A DNA stretch of 64,000 nucleotides, taken from the NCBI GenBank assembly GCA_023241745.1, contig JALQCY010000006.1, positions 62,001 to 126,000 on the forward strand. The letters are read 5' to 3'. Shown here piece by piece: positions 53,566 to 64,000 of this stretch. The notes beneath the pieces were generated by a model. The model had not been told where the DNA came from, ran no database searches, and saw nothing but the letters and a program-made list of their open reading frames with translations. Source of the DNA: Isoptericola peretonis. GTDB lineage: Bacteria; Actinomycetota; Actinomycetes; Actinomycetales; Cellulomonadaceae. Position 1 is the stretch's first letter. Each line of letters starts with the position of its first letter. The position numbers and the translations under genes were made by a program.

Positions 53566-54420
53566 ATGCGCACACGACACGCAGGTGCCGCCACGCTCGC
53601 CGCACTGACCGCCCTCACGCTCGCCGCCTGCGGCGGGGGCGAGGTCGGAGGTGGCGGCGGCGAGGAGACCGGTGGCGCCGACGGCGGCGAGACCATCAAG
53701 ATCGGCATCAAGTTCGACCAGCCGGGTCTCGGCTACCAGGACGGCAGCGAGTACACCGGGTTCGACACCGACGTCGCCCGCTACGTCGCGGAGAAGCTCG
53801 GCTTCTCCGAGGACCAGATCGAGTGGGTCGAGGCGCCCTCCGCCAACCGCGAGACGATGCTGCAGACCGGCCAGGTCGACATGATCTTCGCGACGTACTC
53901 CATCACCGACGAGCGCAAGGAGCAGGTCGCGTTCGCGGGGCCGTACTTCATCGCCGGCCAGGACCTCCTCGTCGCCGAGGACAACACCGACATCACCGGC
54001 CCCGACGACCTCGAGGGCAAGAACCTGTGCTCGGTCACCGGCTCGACGTCGGCGCAGCGCATCAAGGACGAGTACGCCGAGGGCGTCCAGCTCGTGGAGC
54101 GCCCCGGCTACGCCGAGTGCGTCACCGCGCTCACCGCGGGCCAGGTCGACGCCGTCACGACGGACGACATCATCCTCGCCGGCCTCGCCGCGCAGGACGC
54201 CAACAAGGGCAAGGTCAAGGTGGTGGGCAACCCGTTCTCGGAGGAGAACTACGGCGTGGGCCTGCCGCAGGACAACGACCGCTGCGAGGACATCAACGCC
54301 GCGATCACGTCGATGATCGAGGACGGTGCGTGGGAGGAGGCCGTGACCTCGAACACGGAGGGCACCGGCTACACCCCGAACGCCGACCTCAACCCGCCGA
54401 CGACGGACGCCTGCGCCTGA
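53566..54420 (+). CDS. gluB: Glutamate-type ABC transporter substrate-binding lipoprotein
   Basis: A 284-residue periplasmic-type binding protein of family 3, anchored as a lipoprotein: signal peptide with lipobox LAAC (C22), then a Gly/Glu-rich linker. The ligand domain shows GFDTDVARYVAEKLG, the NRETMLQTGQVDMIFATYS block and an internal cysteine pair (LCSVTG, YAECVTA). Ribosome site AAGGGTAAG lies before the ATG. A strong hairpin follows the gene. Confidence 0.93.
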   Translation: MRTRHAGAATLAALTALTLAACGGGEVGGGGGEETGGADGGETIKIGIKFDQPGLGYQDGSEYTGFDTDVARYVAEKLGFSEDQIEWVEAPSANRETMLQTGQVDMIFATYSITDERKEQVAFAGPYFIAGQDLLVAEDNTDITGPDDLEGKNLCSVTGSTSAQRIKDEYAEGVQLVERPGYAECVTALTAGQVDAVTTDDIILAGLAAQDANKGKVKVVGNPFSEENYGVGLPQDNDRCEDINAAITSMIEDGAWEEAVTSNTEGTGYTPNADLNPPTTDACA

Positions 54421-54445
54421 GTCGACCGGTGCGCCCAGCAGCACG

Positions 54446-54477
54446 GAGGGGAGCGGTGCCACCGCACCGCTCCCCTC
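54446..54477 (+). terminator. Intra-operon hairpin between gluB and gluC
   Basis: A perfect 13-bp stem (GAGGGGAGCGGTG at 54446-54458, complement at 54465-54477, 6-base loop) 25 bases after gluB. Placement after the binding-protein gene suggests partial termination or 3'-end protection giving more gluB than permease. Confidence 0.65.
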
Positions 54478-54527
54478 GTCCGTCCACCGCGGCTCCGCCG
54501 CACCACCCCCCGGGAGGCTGACACACC

Positions 54528-55217
54528 GTGGGTGACTTCCTGTCCCAGTTCGGTGAGCTCTTCGCCACGTACGACGTGCCAGGCGCGTTCTGGGTCAACA
54601 TCCAGCTGACGTTCTGGGCCGCGATCTTCTCGCTGGTCCTCGGCACGGTCCTCGCGCTCATGCGGATCTCGCCCATCGCCAGCCTGCAGTGGGCCGGTAC
54701 CAGCTACGTGAACATCCTGCGGAACACCCCGCTGACGGTCATCATGACGTTCCTGTTCCTGGCGGTCTGGACCCAGCTGCAGATCACGCTGTCCGACGAC
54801 TTCGCGCAGAACTTCTTCCGGTTCGGCGTGATCGGCCTCACCGTCTACCACGCGGCGTTCGTCTGCGAGGCGATCCGCTCGGGCGTGAACACCGTGCCGC
54901 TCGGCCAGGCGGAGGCGGCGCGGGCGATCGGCCTGTCGTTCCTCCCGGCAGCCCGCCTGATCATCCTGCCGCAGGCCTTCCGCGGCGCGATCGCCCCGCT
55001 GGGCAACACCCTCATCGCGCTGCTGAAGAACTCCACCGTCGTCGTGGCGGTGAGCGTCTCCACCGAGGCCTCGACGCTGATGCGGGAGATGATCGAGAGC
55101 AACGCCAACTTCATCTACGCGATCTTCATCCTCTTCGCCCTCGGCTTCGCCGTGCTGGTGATCCCCGTCGGCCTGCTCACCACGTACCTCTCCAACCGTC
55201 TGGCGGTGCGCCGATGA
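54528..55217 (+). CDS. gluC: Glutamate-type ABC transporter permease 1
   Basis: A 229-residue permease of the HisM/GlnP type with about five hydrophobic helices and the cytoplasmic coupling loop EAARAIGLSFLPAARLIILPQAFR, which contacts the ATPase. The GTG at 54528 has GGGAGG about nine bases upstream. Its stop overlaps the gluD ATG. Confidence 0.92.
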   Translation: MGDFLSQFGELFATYDVPGAFWVNIQLTFWAAIFSLVLGTVLALMRISPIASLQWAGTSYVNILRNTPLTVIMTFLFLAVWTQLQITLSDDFAQNFFRFGVIGLTVYHAAFVCEAIRSGVNTVPLGQAEAARAIGLSFLPAARLIILPQAFRGAIAPLGNTLIALLKNSTVVVAVSVSTEASTLMREMIESNANFIYAIFILFALGFAVLVIPVGLLTTYLSNRLAVRR

Positions 55218-56137
55218 GCACGCAGAAGTCCGTCCTCTTCGACGCCCCCGGCCCCCGCGCGCGGCGCCGCATCGCCCTCGGCAACGTCGTCGGCGCCCTC
55301 GTCGTGCTCGGCGTCGCCGCGCTCGTCGTGGCCGAGCTGGCGCGCAAGGGCCAGTTCGCCGCCTCCCTGTGGGAGCCGATCTTCACCTCCGCCGCGTGGC
55401 AGTACTACTTCATCCCGGGCCTGCAGAACACGCTCCGGGCAGCCGGCTACGCCGTGGTCGGCGCCGTGCTCTTCGGGCTGATCTTCGGCTCCGGACGCCT
55501 GGCGCGATCCGGGGCGGTCCGCTGGGTGAGCAGCGTCGTCGTGGAGTTCTTCCGCGCCGTGCCCGTCCTGCTCATGATGATCTTCTTCTGGCTGCTCCTC
55601 GGCTTCAACCAGGTGCCCGAGCCCGCCTTCCTGGCCGTCGTGATCGCCCTCATCCTCTACAACGGGTCGGTCATCGCCGAGCTGGTCCGCTCCGGGGTCG
55701 GCAACCTCCCGAAGGGCCAGTCGGAGGCCGGTCTGGCGGTCGGGCTGACCGGCGGGCAGGTGCTGCGTTCCATCCAGCTCCCGCAGGCCCTCATCGCGAT
55801 GCTGCCCGCGCTGGTGTCCCAGCTCGTGGTCGTCCTCAAGGACACCGCCCTCGGCCAGATCATCGCCTACCCCGAGCTGCTCCGTGCCGCGCAGACCTTC
55901 GGCAACGGCAACAGCAACAACCTCCAGACCCTGGCGGTCGCGGCGGTCATCTTCATCGTCATCAACTGGGCGCTCACCGCCGTCGCGCAGTGGCTCTCGC
56001 GCTACCTCAGCGGCCGGACGTCGGGTACCACCGCGGCCGGGCCGGGGATCGGGAACCCGACCGTCGCCGCCGGCACGGGCGGCCCGGGCGGACCCGGCAA
56101 CGCCATCGCCGCGACCGGGGACGCGAGCGCCACCTGA
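55214..56137 (+). CDS. gluD: Glutamate-type ABC transporter permease 2
   Basis: A 307-residue permease of the same family with the coupling loop EAGLAVGLTGGQVLRSIQLPQAL, and a C-terminal Gly/Thr/Ala-rich extension of about 40 residues beyond the last helix. ATGA overlap with gluC ensures equal translation of the two permeases. Last gene of the operon. Confidence 0.92.
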   Translation: MSTQKSVLFDAPGPRARRRIALGNVVGALVVLGVAALVVAELARKGQFAASLWEPIFTSAAWQYYFIPGLQNTLRAAGYAVVGAVLFGLIFGSGRLARSGAVRWVSSVVVEFFRAVPVLLMMIFFWLLLGFNQVPEPAFLAVVIALILYNGSVIAELVRSGVGNLPKGQSEAGLAVGLTGGQVLRSIQLPQALIAMLPALVSQLVVVLKDTALGQIIAYPELLRAAQTFGNGNSNNLQTLAVAAVIFIVINWALTAVAQWLSRYLSGRTSGTTAAGPGIGNPTVAAGTGGPGGPGNAIAATGDASAT

Positions 56138-56172
56138 CACCCCGGGACGGGCGGCCCCGCCCGCTCCCCGCA

Positions 56173-56214
56173 GACCACAGGCCCTGGACGGTCGCCCGTC
56201 CAGGGCCTGTGGTC
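56173..56214. terminator. Terminator hairpin between gluD and recX
   Basis: A perfect 19-bp stem (56173-56191 with 56196-56214) and a TCGC loop, 35 bases after gluD and convergent with recX. One of the strongest hairpins in the window. Confidence 0.85.
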
Positions 56215-56306
56215 CTCGTCTGCCGGAGCTGCGTCCGACCGTGCTGCGCGCCCGGGTCCCGGGGCGCCGTCCGTCGGTGGCACGGGCGGACAGCCGCCCG
56301 GGGCGG

Positions 56307-57008
56307 TCAGTCGTCCGCGGCCGGGTAGCCGTCGTCGAGGTCGTCCTCACCCTCGGCCGCCAGCGCGTCCCGCACGGCGCCGAAGGACACGCCCGGCGCG
56401 TAGCCCTTGCGCCCGAGCGCCCCGACGGCACGACGCACCCGCACGTCACGGTCGAGCCCGCGCGTGCGGGCGACGTGCTTGCGCGCCAGGGCCAGGGCGG
56501 CCTCGCGCTCGTCGTCGCCGTCCACCTGCTCGAGCGCCACCGCGGCGGTCTCGCCGTCGATGCCGCGTCGCCGCAGCTCCATCGCGAGCGCCCGCCGCGA
56601 CAGCCCTCGCTCGGCGTGCCGCGTGCGCACCAGCATCTCGGCGTACCCGGCGTCGTCGACCAGGCCGACCTCGTCGAACCGGTCGAGCACCGGCCCGACG
56701 ACCTGGTCCGGGTATCCCTTGCGCGCCAGGGACTGCTCCAGCTCGGCGCGGCTCTTCGGAGCGGCGGTGAGGATCCGCAGCAGCGTCTCGCGCGCCTTCT
56801 CGGCCGCGTCCTCGAGAGTCAGGTCGCCGGCCTCGAGACGCTCTGCCACGGTGCGGCGCTTCTGCCGGGCCCCGTAGGCGCCGGCGTCCGACGCGCTGTC
56901 GTCCGCAGTCTCGTCGAGCCCGTCACCAGGCTCGCCCGGCCCCGTGCCCTGCCGGCGGCCGCGACGCTTCCCCACGCCGCGACCGCCTCGAGAAGTATCC
57001 GTCGTCAT
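56307..57008 (-). CDS. recX: Regulatory protein RecX
   Basis: Binds RecA filaments and modulates recombination; 233 residues. A polar Gly/Arg/Asp-rich N-terminus of about 55 residues precedes the three helical RecX repeats (ARETLLRILTAAPKSRAELEQSLARKG, VDDAGYAEMLVRTRHAERGLSRRALAMELRRRGID). The ATG at 57008 gives a 40-base gap after recA, the usual co-transcribed arrangement. Confidence 0.95.
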   Translation of the reverse strand: MTTDTSRGGRGVGKRRGRRQGTGPGEPGDGLDETADDSASDAGAYGARQKRRTVAERLEAGDLTLEDAAEKARETLLRILTAAPKSRAELEQSLARKGYPDQVVGPVLDRFDEVGLVDDAGYAEMLVRTRHAERGLSRRALAMELRRRGIDGETAAVALEQVDGDDEREAALALARKHVARTRGLDRDVRVRRAVGALGRKGYAPGVSFGAVRDALAAEGEDDLDDGYPAADD

Positions 57009-57048
57009 GCGACCCCCTCGTGGCACGGCCCGATCAGAGCGGCCCCGA

Positions 57049-58167
57049 TCAGAACGGCGCCTTCTTGCCCTTGGCGGGCGCCTTGACGGGCGCCGCCTCG
57101 ACCGACAGGCCGGTCGCCGAGCCGGTGGCCGCCGCGGGGGCGTCCGCCTCGGCGGCAGGGGCGTCCACCTTGGCACCGACGCCCAGCTTCTCCTTGATCC
57201 GCTTCTCGATCTCGTTCGCCAGGTCCGGGTTGTCGCGCAGGAACGCCCGGGCGTTCTCCTTGCCCTGGCCGAGCTGGTCGCCCTCGTAGGTGAACCACGA
57301 GCCGGACTTGCGCACGAACCCGTGCTCGACGCCCATGTCGATGAGGCCGCCCTCGCGGGAGATGCCCACGCCGTACAGGATGTCGAACTCCGCCTGCTTG
57401 AACGGCGGGGCCATCTTGTTCTTCACGACCTTCACGCGGGTGCGGTTGCCGACGGGCTCCGTCCCCTCCTTGAGGGTCTCGATGCGGCGGATGTCCATGC
57501 GCACGGAGGCGTAGAACTTCAGCGCCTTGCCACCGGTGGTGGTCTCCGGGGAGCCGAAGAAGACGCCGATCTTCTCGCGGAGCTGGTTGATGAAGATCGC
57601 GGTGGTGCCCGACGCGCTCAGCGCGCCGGTGATCTTGCGCAGCGCCTGCGACATCAGCCGGGCCTGCAGACCCACATGGCTGTCGCCCATCTCGCCCTCG
57701 ATCTCGGCCTTGGGCACCAGGGCCGCGACCGAGTCGATGACGATGACGTCCAGCGCGCCGGAGCGGATCAGCATGTCCGTGATCTCCAGGGCCTGCTCGC
57801 CGGTGTCCGGCTGCGAGACCAGCAGCGCGTCGGTGTCGACGCCCAGCTTCTTGGCGTACTCCGGGTCCAGCGCGTGCTCGGCGTCGACGAAGGCCGCGAT
57901 GCCGCCGGCCCGCTGGGCGCTGGCCACGGCGTGCAGGGCGACGGTCGTCTTGCCGGAGGACTCCGGGCCGTAGATCTCCACGACGCGGCCGCGCGGGAGG
58001 CCGCCGATGCCGAGGGCGATGTCCAGCGCGATCGACCCGGTGGGGATGACCTCGACGGGCGCGCGCCCCTCGTCGCCGAGGCGCATGACCGAGCCCTTGC
58101 CGAAGCTGCGGTCGATCTGGGCGAGCGCGGCCTCGAGTGCCTTCTCGCGGTCTGCCGGTGCGGGCAT
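57049..58167 (-). CDS. recA: Recombinase RecA
   Basis: The DNA strand-exchange ATPase and LexA co-protease, 372 residues. Walker A GPESSGKT at 67-74, VIDSVAAL (Walker B), the L1/L2 loop regions and the FINQLREKIGV block are standard; the last about 45 residues are Ala/Pro/Lys-rich. The ATG at 58167 has AAGGTG upstream and matches the family start; an ATG at 58230 would add 21 residues of Arg/Ser-rich sequence. A perfect LexA box lies 163 bases upstream. Confidence 0.97.
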   Translation of the reverse strand: MPAPADREKALEAALAQIDRSFGKGSVMRLGDEGRAPVEVIPTGSIALDIALGIGGLPRGRVVEIYGPESSGKTTVALHAVASAQRAGGIAAFVDAEHALDPEYAKKLGVDTDALLVSQPDTGEQALEITDMLIRSGALDVIVIDSVAALVPKAEIEGEMGDSHVGLQARLMSQALRKITGALSASGTTAIFINQLREKIGVFFGSPETTTGGKALKFYASVRMDIRRIETLKEGTEPVGNRTRVKVVKNKMAPPFKQAEFDILYGVGISREGGLIDMGVEHGFVRKSGSWFTYEGDQLGQGKENARAFLRDNPDLANEIEKRIKEKLGVGAKVDAPAAEADAPAAATGSATGLSVEAAPVKAPAKGKKAPF

Positions 58168-58324
58168 GTCGGTCACCTTTGCGTTCTGGGCGCGGCGGCT
58201 GCGCGCCGGCGTTCGTGGCTGCGTGCTCATGGTGTCGTCGACCGTACGTGCCGCCACCGACACGGTCGGGGCGATCCGTCGCGGTTGTGGACGACGACGT
58301 CCGAGGACCTCCTGTGGACAGACT

Positions 58325-59227
58325 CTACCCGAACACCTGTTCGACGCCGTCGTGCCCGACGGGCGTGTCGCACCACGACGCACCCGGCCGCAGGACCACC
58401 GCCCGCACCCCCGGCGCCAGCCGGTGCACCGCCGCCGCGAACGCCGCGCCGGCGTGGTCCATCCACCCCCGGGGCAGGTCCCGCCCGCCCGGCACGTGCA
58501 GCGTGCCCCAGTGCACCGGGATCGCCACCCTGGGGCGGACCTCGGCGCAGACCTCGGCCGCGGCCCGTGGCCCGAGGTGGCCTCCCGAGAGCCGCGGCCC
58601 CCATCCCGACACGGGCACGAGGGCCACGTCCACTCTGCCGCCCGCCAGGTCGCGCACCCGCCCGACGCCGGGGAAGTGCTCCGTGTCGCCGAGCACCCAC
58701 ACCGTCGCCGCCGCGGCGACCGCCGGCGCCCCCGCTGCCCCGGCGCCCCGCGCCGGCAGCCGCACCAGGTGGCCGTTGGCGGCGTTCGGCCGGTGCGGCA
58801 TCGGCCGGTCGCCGTGCACGGCGGTGGTCAGCCGCACCTGGACCCCGGCCACGTCGTGCCAGGCCCCTCCGTGGTGGCCCGGCACCCCGGACGGCGGCTC
58901 GAGACCGACGCCGCGCAGCCCCTTGGACCGCAGCCAGCGGGCGTTGGCGGGAGCCGTGAGCACAGGGACGTCGCCCAGCAGGCGCAGCGAGCCCAGCTCG
59001 GCGTGGTCGTGGTGCAGGTGCGACAGCAGGGCGGCGTCGGCGCCGGCCCACGCCGCGGCGTCGGGCCCTGCGCCCCGCCGCCGCAGCACGCCCGCGTGCC
59101 GGCGCAGCAGCGGGTCCGTCACGAGCCGGGTGGTGACCCCGTCCGGGCCCGTCAGGTCGAGCACCGCCGTCGAGTGTCCGAGCCAGGTCACGCGGAGCGT
59201 CGGGGCGGTCCCCGGCGGCCTGCTCAC
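58325..59227 (-). CDS. Metallo-beta-lactamase-fold hydrolase (UlaG/NAPE-PLD-like)
   Basis: A 300-residue cytoplasmic metal-dependent hydrolase. The metal motif SHLHHDH is near 69-75, preceded by WLGHSTAVL; further ligands are in VHGDRPMPHR, VLGDTEHF and the final PVHWGT. This layout is that of the UlaG/RomA/NAPE-PLD subgroup, so a phosphodiester or lactone substrate is plausible. The GTG overlaps the stop of the upstream phosphodiesterase gene (GTGA). Its last codons contain the recA LexA box. Confidence 0.83.
   Translation of the reverse strand: MSRPPGTAPTLRVTWLGHSTAVLDLTGPDGVTTRLVTDPLLRRHAGVLRRRGAGPDAAAWAGADAALLSHLHHDHAELGSLRLLGDVPVLTAPANARWLRSKGLRGVGLEPPSGVPGHHGGAWHDVAGVQVRLTTAVHGDRPMPHRPNAANGHLVRLPARGAGAAGAPAVAAAATVWVLGDTEHFPGVGRVRDLAGGRVDVALVPVSGWGPRLSGGHLGPRAAAEVCAEVRPRVAIPVHWGTLHVPGGRDLPRGWMDHAGAAFAAAVHRLAPGVRAVVLRPGASWCDTPVGHDGVEQVFG
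58330..58343. promoter_or_regulatory. LexA (SOS) box upstream of recA, perfect
   Basis: CGAACACCTGTTCG matches the consensus exactly and is identical to the dinB-operon box. It overlaps the last codons of the metallo-beta-lactamase gene. Confidence 0.85.
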
Positions 59228-61278
59228 GCGTCCTCCCGCAGGCCGAGCGACGCGAGCCACGCGACGAGCCGCCGGTGCACCGTCTCGGCGCCCACGAGCA
59301 TCCGCGCGCCGTCCACGTCCTCGCGCTCGTCGTCCGGCACGCGCAGGTCGGCAGGGTGCAGCAGGAACGCCTCGCCCTGCGCGCCGCCGAGACCGCCGTG
59401 CGAGCCCACCAGGCCCTCCAGCGCGTGCACCCGCCCCATCGGGCCCACGGCCGACACCACGACGAGGTCTCCGGCGTCCTCCAGCCCGGCGACCCGCAGC
59501 AGGTCGGCGCGTGCCCGCGACCCGTAGCCGGCCAGGGGGTCCCGACCCGTGACGCGACCGGTCGCCAGGTCGTGCGAGCCGCGCCGGCCGCGCGCCACGG
59601 GTCCCTCGGCGCCGTGCACGACGACGAACCCCACGGCCGGCGACCCGACCAGGCCGGGCACGAGGGCCGGCCACCGTGCCTCGACCTCGGCGGCCGCGAG
59701 CCGGCGCGGGGACCGGCAGAACCAGATCATCCCGAGGTTCCCCGAGCCGATCACCTCGACCTCGGGGAGGCCGGGGCCCGGGTCGTCCCGGTCCGGGCCG
59801 ACCAGGAGCCGGCCGGCTCCGTCGCGCTCCTTGCGCAGGGCGTTCAGGGCCGTGTTCGCGGGCCCCCACACCTCGCGCTCGGCCCGGTCGTCGTGCTCCG
59901 GGGCCGGGAGCGCCATGAGCCGGTGCACCTCGTCCCCGAACGAGCGGCCCACCACCTGCTCGAACGTCGCGCCCAGGGACTGCCCGTGGTCCGAGACGAC
60001 CACCACGCGATAGCGGCGCGGCGCCCCCCGCGCGATCTCCTCCCAGAGCCCGACGACGCGGTCGAGCCCTTCGAGGGCGCGCAGCGCCTCGGGGCGCAGC
60101 GGCCCCGCGTGGTGCGCGATCTCGTCGTAGTCCACGAGGTCCACGCAGACCACCGGCGCCCCGCGCACGAGCTGCTCGGCGACGAGCGACGTGTTGAGGT
60201 CCCGCAGCAGCACGTTCGTCACGGCACGCAGCACCGGGTACCAGCCACCCCGCCGCACGCGCGGCCGGACGCCGCGCACCACCTGCTGCCAGCCCTGGTA
60301 CAGCTCCTTGAGCGCCTCGGCCACCGTGCCGAGCACCGCGCGCACCAGCACGAACGGGCTGGAGAAGAAGCGGACGAACAGCTGGCCCGGCCCCAGGCCC
60401 TGGGCCGCGCGGCTCATCACGAGCAGGGTGGTCGGGGCGTCCCCCGAGAACATGGTCGACACCGCGACGCCGCCGTGGGCGAGCAGGCCCCGCCCGTCGG
60501 AGGCCGTCCGCTCCACCTCGGCGGCGTCGGCCGGGCGGTTGGTCACGACCAGGCGCCCGAGCCGCCGCGACCACCACCGGAACGCGGGGACGGCGGCCGT
60601 CGTGCCGTGCAGCAGGCCGAGCGTGCTGGCCGGGGTCGTGCACGGCACGCGCGCCCACCAGGACTCGAGGTGGTGGCTGCCGGAGGCCAGCCAGCGCTCC
60701 AGGGTGGGCGCGAGGCCCGCCTGCAGCGCGTGCTCGAGGGTCGGCCGCGCGACGCCGTCCAGCATCACGACGAGCACGCCCGGGGGCCGCTCGTCCCCGC
60801 CGTCGCCGGCGCCGGCGGCCTCGGGTCCCGCACGTCGCGGGAGGCCCGCCCGGCGCCGGGACCGCCGCAGCAGGTCGCCGACGACGTAGGCGTTGTCCCG
60901 CGCCCCGAGCACCCAGTGCCCGCACGCCATCACCACGGCGGCCACGAGCAGGACGCCGAGGACGGCGGTCCACGAGTCGCTCGAGACGCCGGGCAGGAAC
61001 GTCAGGGCGGCCCACACGACCGCCACCTGCGCGGCCAGGCCGAGCAGGAGCGCCCCGAGGGCGCCGCCCGCCCTCGCGAGGCGGCGCAGCGCGGGGCGCA
61101 GGAGCGCGTCACCGACACCGACCACGAGCGCCGCCGGCACGACCGCCCACGGCCCGGTCGCGTCCGCGCCGTCGACCACCGCGATCGCGATCCCGAGCCC
61201 CACGGCCGTCGACACCAGCGACCACAGGGCGGCGCGGACGTCGGCCACCGTCACGAGCGGAGGACGGTCGCGGCGCAT
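59224..61278 (-). CDS. Membrane phosphodiesterase: holin-like N-terminus fused to alkaline-phosphatase-superfamily domain
   Basis: A 684-residue protein. The first about 130 residues contain four membrane helices similar to actinobacterial phage-holin-family (Hol-Toc) proteins. A type I phosphodiesterase/nucleotide pyrophosphatase-like domain follows, with VVMLDGVARPT (metal Asp and putative nucleophile Thr), VDYDEIAHHAGP and VVSDHGQS. The ATG at 61278 follows CATCAT by six bases, so it may be leaderless. It is coupled to the metallo-beta-lactamase gene, suggesting joint action on an envelope phosphodiester; the substrate is unknown. Confidence 0.82.
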   Translation of the reverse strand: MRRDRPPLVTVADVRAALWSLVSTAVGLGIAIAVVDGADATGPWAVVPAALVVGVGDALLRPALRRLARAGGALGALLLGLAAQVAVVWAALTFLPGVSSDSWTAVLGVLLVAAVVMACGHWVLGARDNAYVVGDLLRRSRRRAGLPRRAGPEAAGAGDGGDERPPGVLVVMLDGVARPTLEHALQAGLAPTLERWLASGSHHLESWWARVPCTTPASTLGLLHGTTAAVPAFRWWSRRLGRLVVTNRPADAAEVERTASDGRGLLAHGGVAVSTMFSGDAPTTLLVMSRAAQGLGPGQLFVRFFSSPFVLVRAVLGTVAEALKELYQGWQQVVRGVRPRVRRGGWYPVLRAVTNVLLRDLNTSLVAEQLVRGAPVVCVDLVDYDEIAHHAGPLRPEALRALEGLDRVVGLWEEIARGAPRRYRVVVVSDHGQSLGATFEQVVGRSFGDEVHRLMALPAPEHDDRAEREVWGPANTALNALRKERDGAGRLLVGPDRDDPGPGLPEVEVIGSGNLGMIWFCRSPRRLAAAEVEARWPALVPGLVGSPAVGFVVVHGAEGPVARGRRGSHDLATGRVTGRDPLAGYGSRARADLLRVAGLEDAGDLVVVSAVGPMGRVHALEGLVGSHGGLGGAQGEAFLLHPADLRVPDDEREDVDGARMLVGAETVHRRLVAWLASLGLREDA

Positions 61279-61353
61279 GGCGCCATGATGCCGCGCGGAT
61301 CCCCCGACGGCGCGGGGGCAGGTCCCGACGGCCCGCACCGGGGCGCGGGGTGC

Positions 61354-61587
61354 TCAGCGCGGGGGCGGCGCCTGGCGACGGTCGTCACGGCCCCAGCGCT
61401 CCGGCTCGGGCACGTCGAGCGCGTCGCACAGCGCGTGCCACACGTCCCGGGGCTCCAGCCCGGCCTCGAGGGCCTCGGCCGGCGTGCGGTCGTCGAGGCG
61501 CGGCAGCACCTGCTCCCGCACGAGGGCGCGGCCGTAGGCGGGCCCGAAGACCTCGTCGACCAGCTCGGTGAACTCGCGATAGCGCAC
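61354..61587 (-). CDS. DUF3046 small protein
   Basis: A 77-residue soluble protein that fits the actinobacterial DUF3046 family: RYREFTELVDEVFGPAYGRALVREQVL...DVWHALCDALDVPEPERWG. The GTG at 61587 gives the family N-terminus. These proteins are usually found near recA/recX and lhr, as here. No function is known. Confidence 0.88.
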   Translation of the reverse strand: MRYREFTELVDEVFGPAYGRALVREQVLPRLDDRTPAEALEAGLEPRDVWHALCDALDVPEPERWGRDDRRQAPPPR

Positions 61588-61663
61588 GCCACCAGCCTCG
61601 CACGGCCCGTGCGGTGTCGGGGCCGCCCGCCCCCCCGCCCTGCGGGCTGTCGGTGCGCCCTGC

Positions 61664-61669
61664 CAGGAT
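61664..61669 (+). promoter_or_regulatory. -10-like element of lhr
   Basis: CAGGAT, six bases before the GTG at 61676, fits the leaderless pattern, though AGGA could also act as a ribosome site. Confidence 0.4.
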
Positions 61670-61675
61670 GGCGGG

Positions 61676-64000
<2,325 letters not shown>

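Overview
The window is chromosomal DNA of a high-GC actinobacterium (GC well above 70% by eye). Gene order and content point to the Micrococcales, most likely a Cellulomonas-like genus: a complete actinobacterial dcw cluster without ftsA, DUF3040 and a SAV_6107-type HEPN gene beside dinB, a YbjN/HSP90/TPR cassette near miaA and miaB, and LexA sites of the CGAAC-N4-GTTCG type. MurE carries DDPH where meso-diaminopimelate-adding enzymes carry DNPR, which suggests an ornithine or lysine peptidoglycan. No phage, insertion sequence, CRISPR array, tRNA or rRNA was seen. Coding density is very high; the only gene-free stretch over 300 bases is 17547-17936.

Layout. 154-17546 (minus strand): cell-wall and division cluster mraZ-rsmH-ftsL-ftsI-murE-murF-mraY-murD-ftsW-murG-murC-ftsQ-ftsZ-pgeF, many genes joined by 4-base ATGA/GTGA overlaps. 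17937-22706 (plus, divergent): moxR-type ATPase, DUF58 protein, membrane transglutaminase. 22742-26279: DUF3040, dinB, HEPN protein, a spermidine-synthase-like protein, a cold-shock protein. 26484-30703 (minus): PAC2 protein, then a SpoIIE phosphatase / histidine kinase / response regulator cassette. 30874-34468 (plus): HelD helicase and serA. 34546-36910: DUF5302, nrdR, a LysM membrane protein divergent from lexA. 36920-44330: ldh, a DinG/XPD-type helicase, hflX, a methyltransferase, dapF, miaA. 44470-50838: YbjN-HSP90-TPR operon, a LigB-like protein, two more YbjN genes. 50863-56137: miaB and a glutamate-type ABC transporter. 56307-64000: recX, recA, a metallo-beta-lactamase fold hydrolase, a membrane phosphodiesterase, DUF3046, and the 5' part of lhr.

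How the parts work together. The first quarter builds lipid II and the septum, with MraZ boxes at its head and possibly also in front of the divergent moxR operon. An SOS regulon is visible: perfect LexA boxes before the HEPN-dinB operon and upstream of recA, and four near-consensus boxes between lexA and the LysM protein, which by position and architecture resembles the SOS division inhibitors YneA/ChiZ. A stress-signalling cassette (SpoIIE-HK-RR) sits beside HelD. The most intriguing group is the YbjN-HSP90-TPR cassette with three YbjN paralogs, which looks like an uncharacterised chaperone system. At least nine genes have a -10 hexamer ending 6-7 bases before the start codon, predicting leaderless transcripts.
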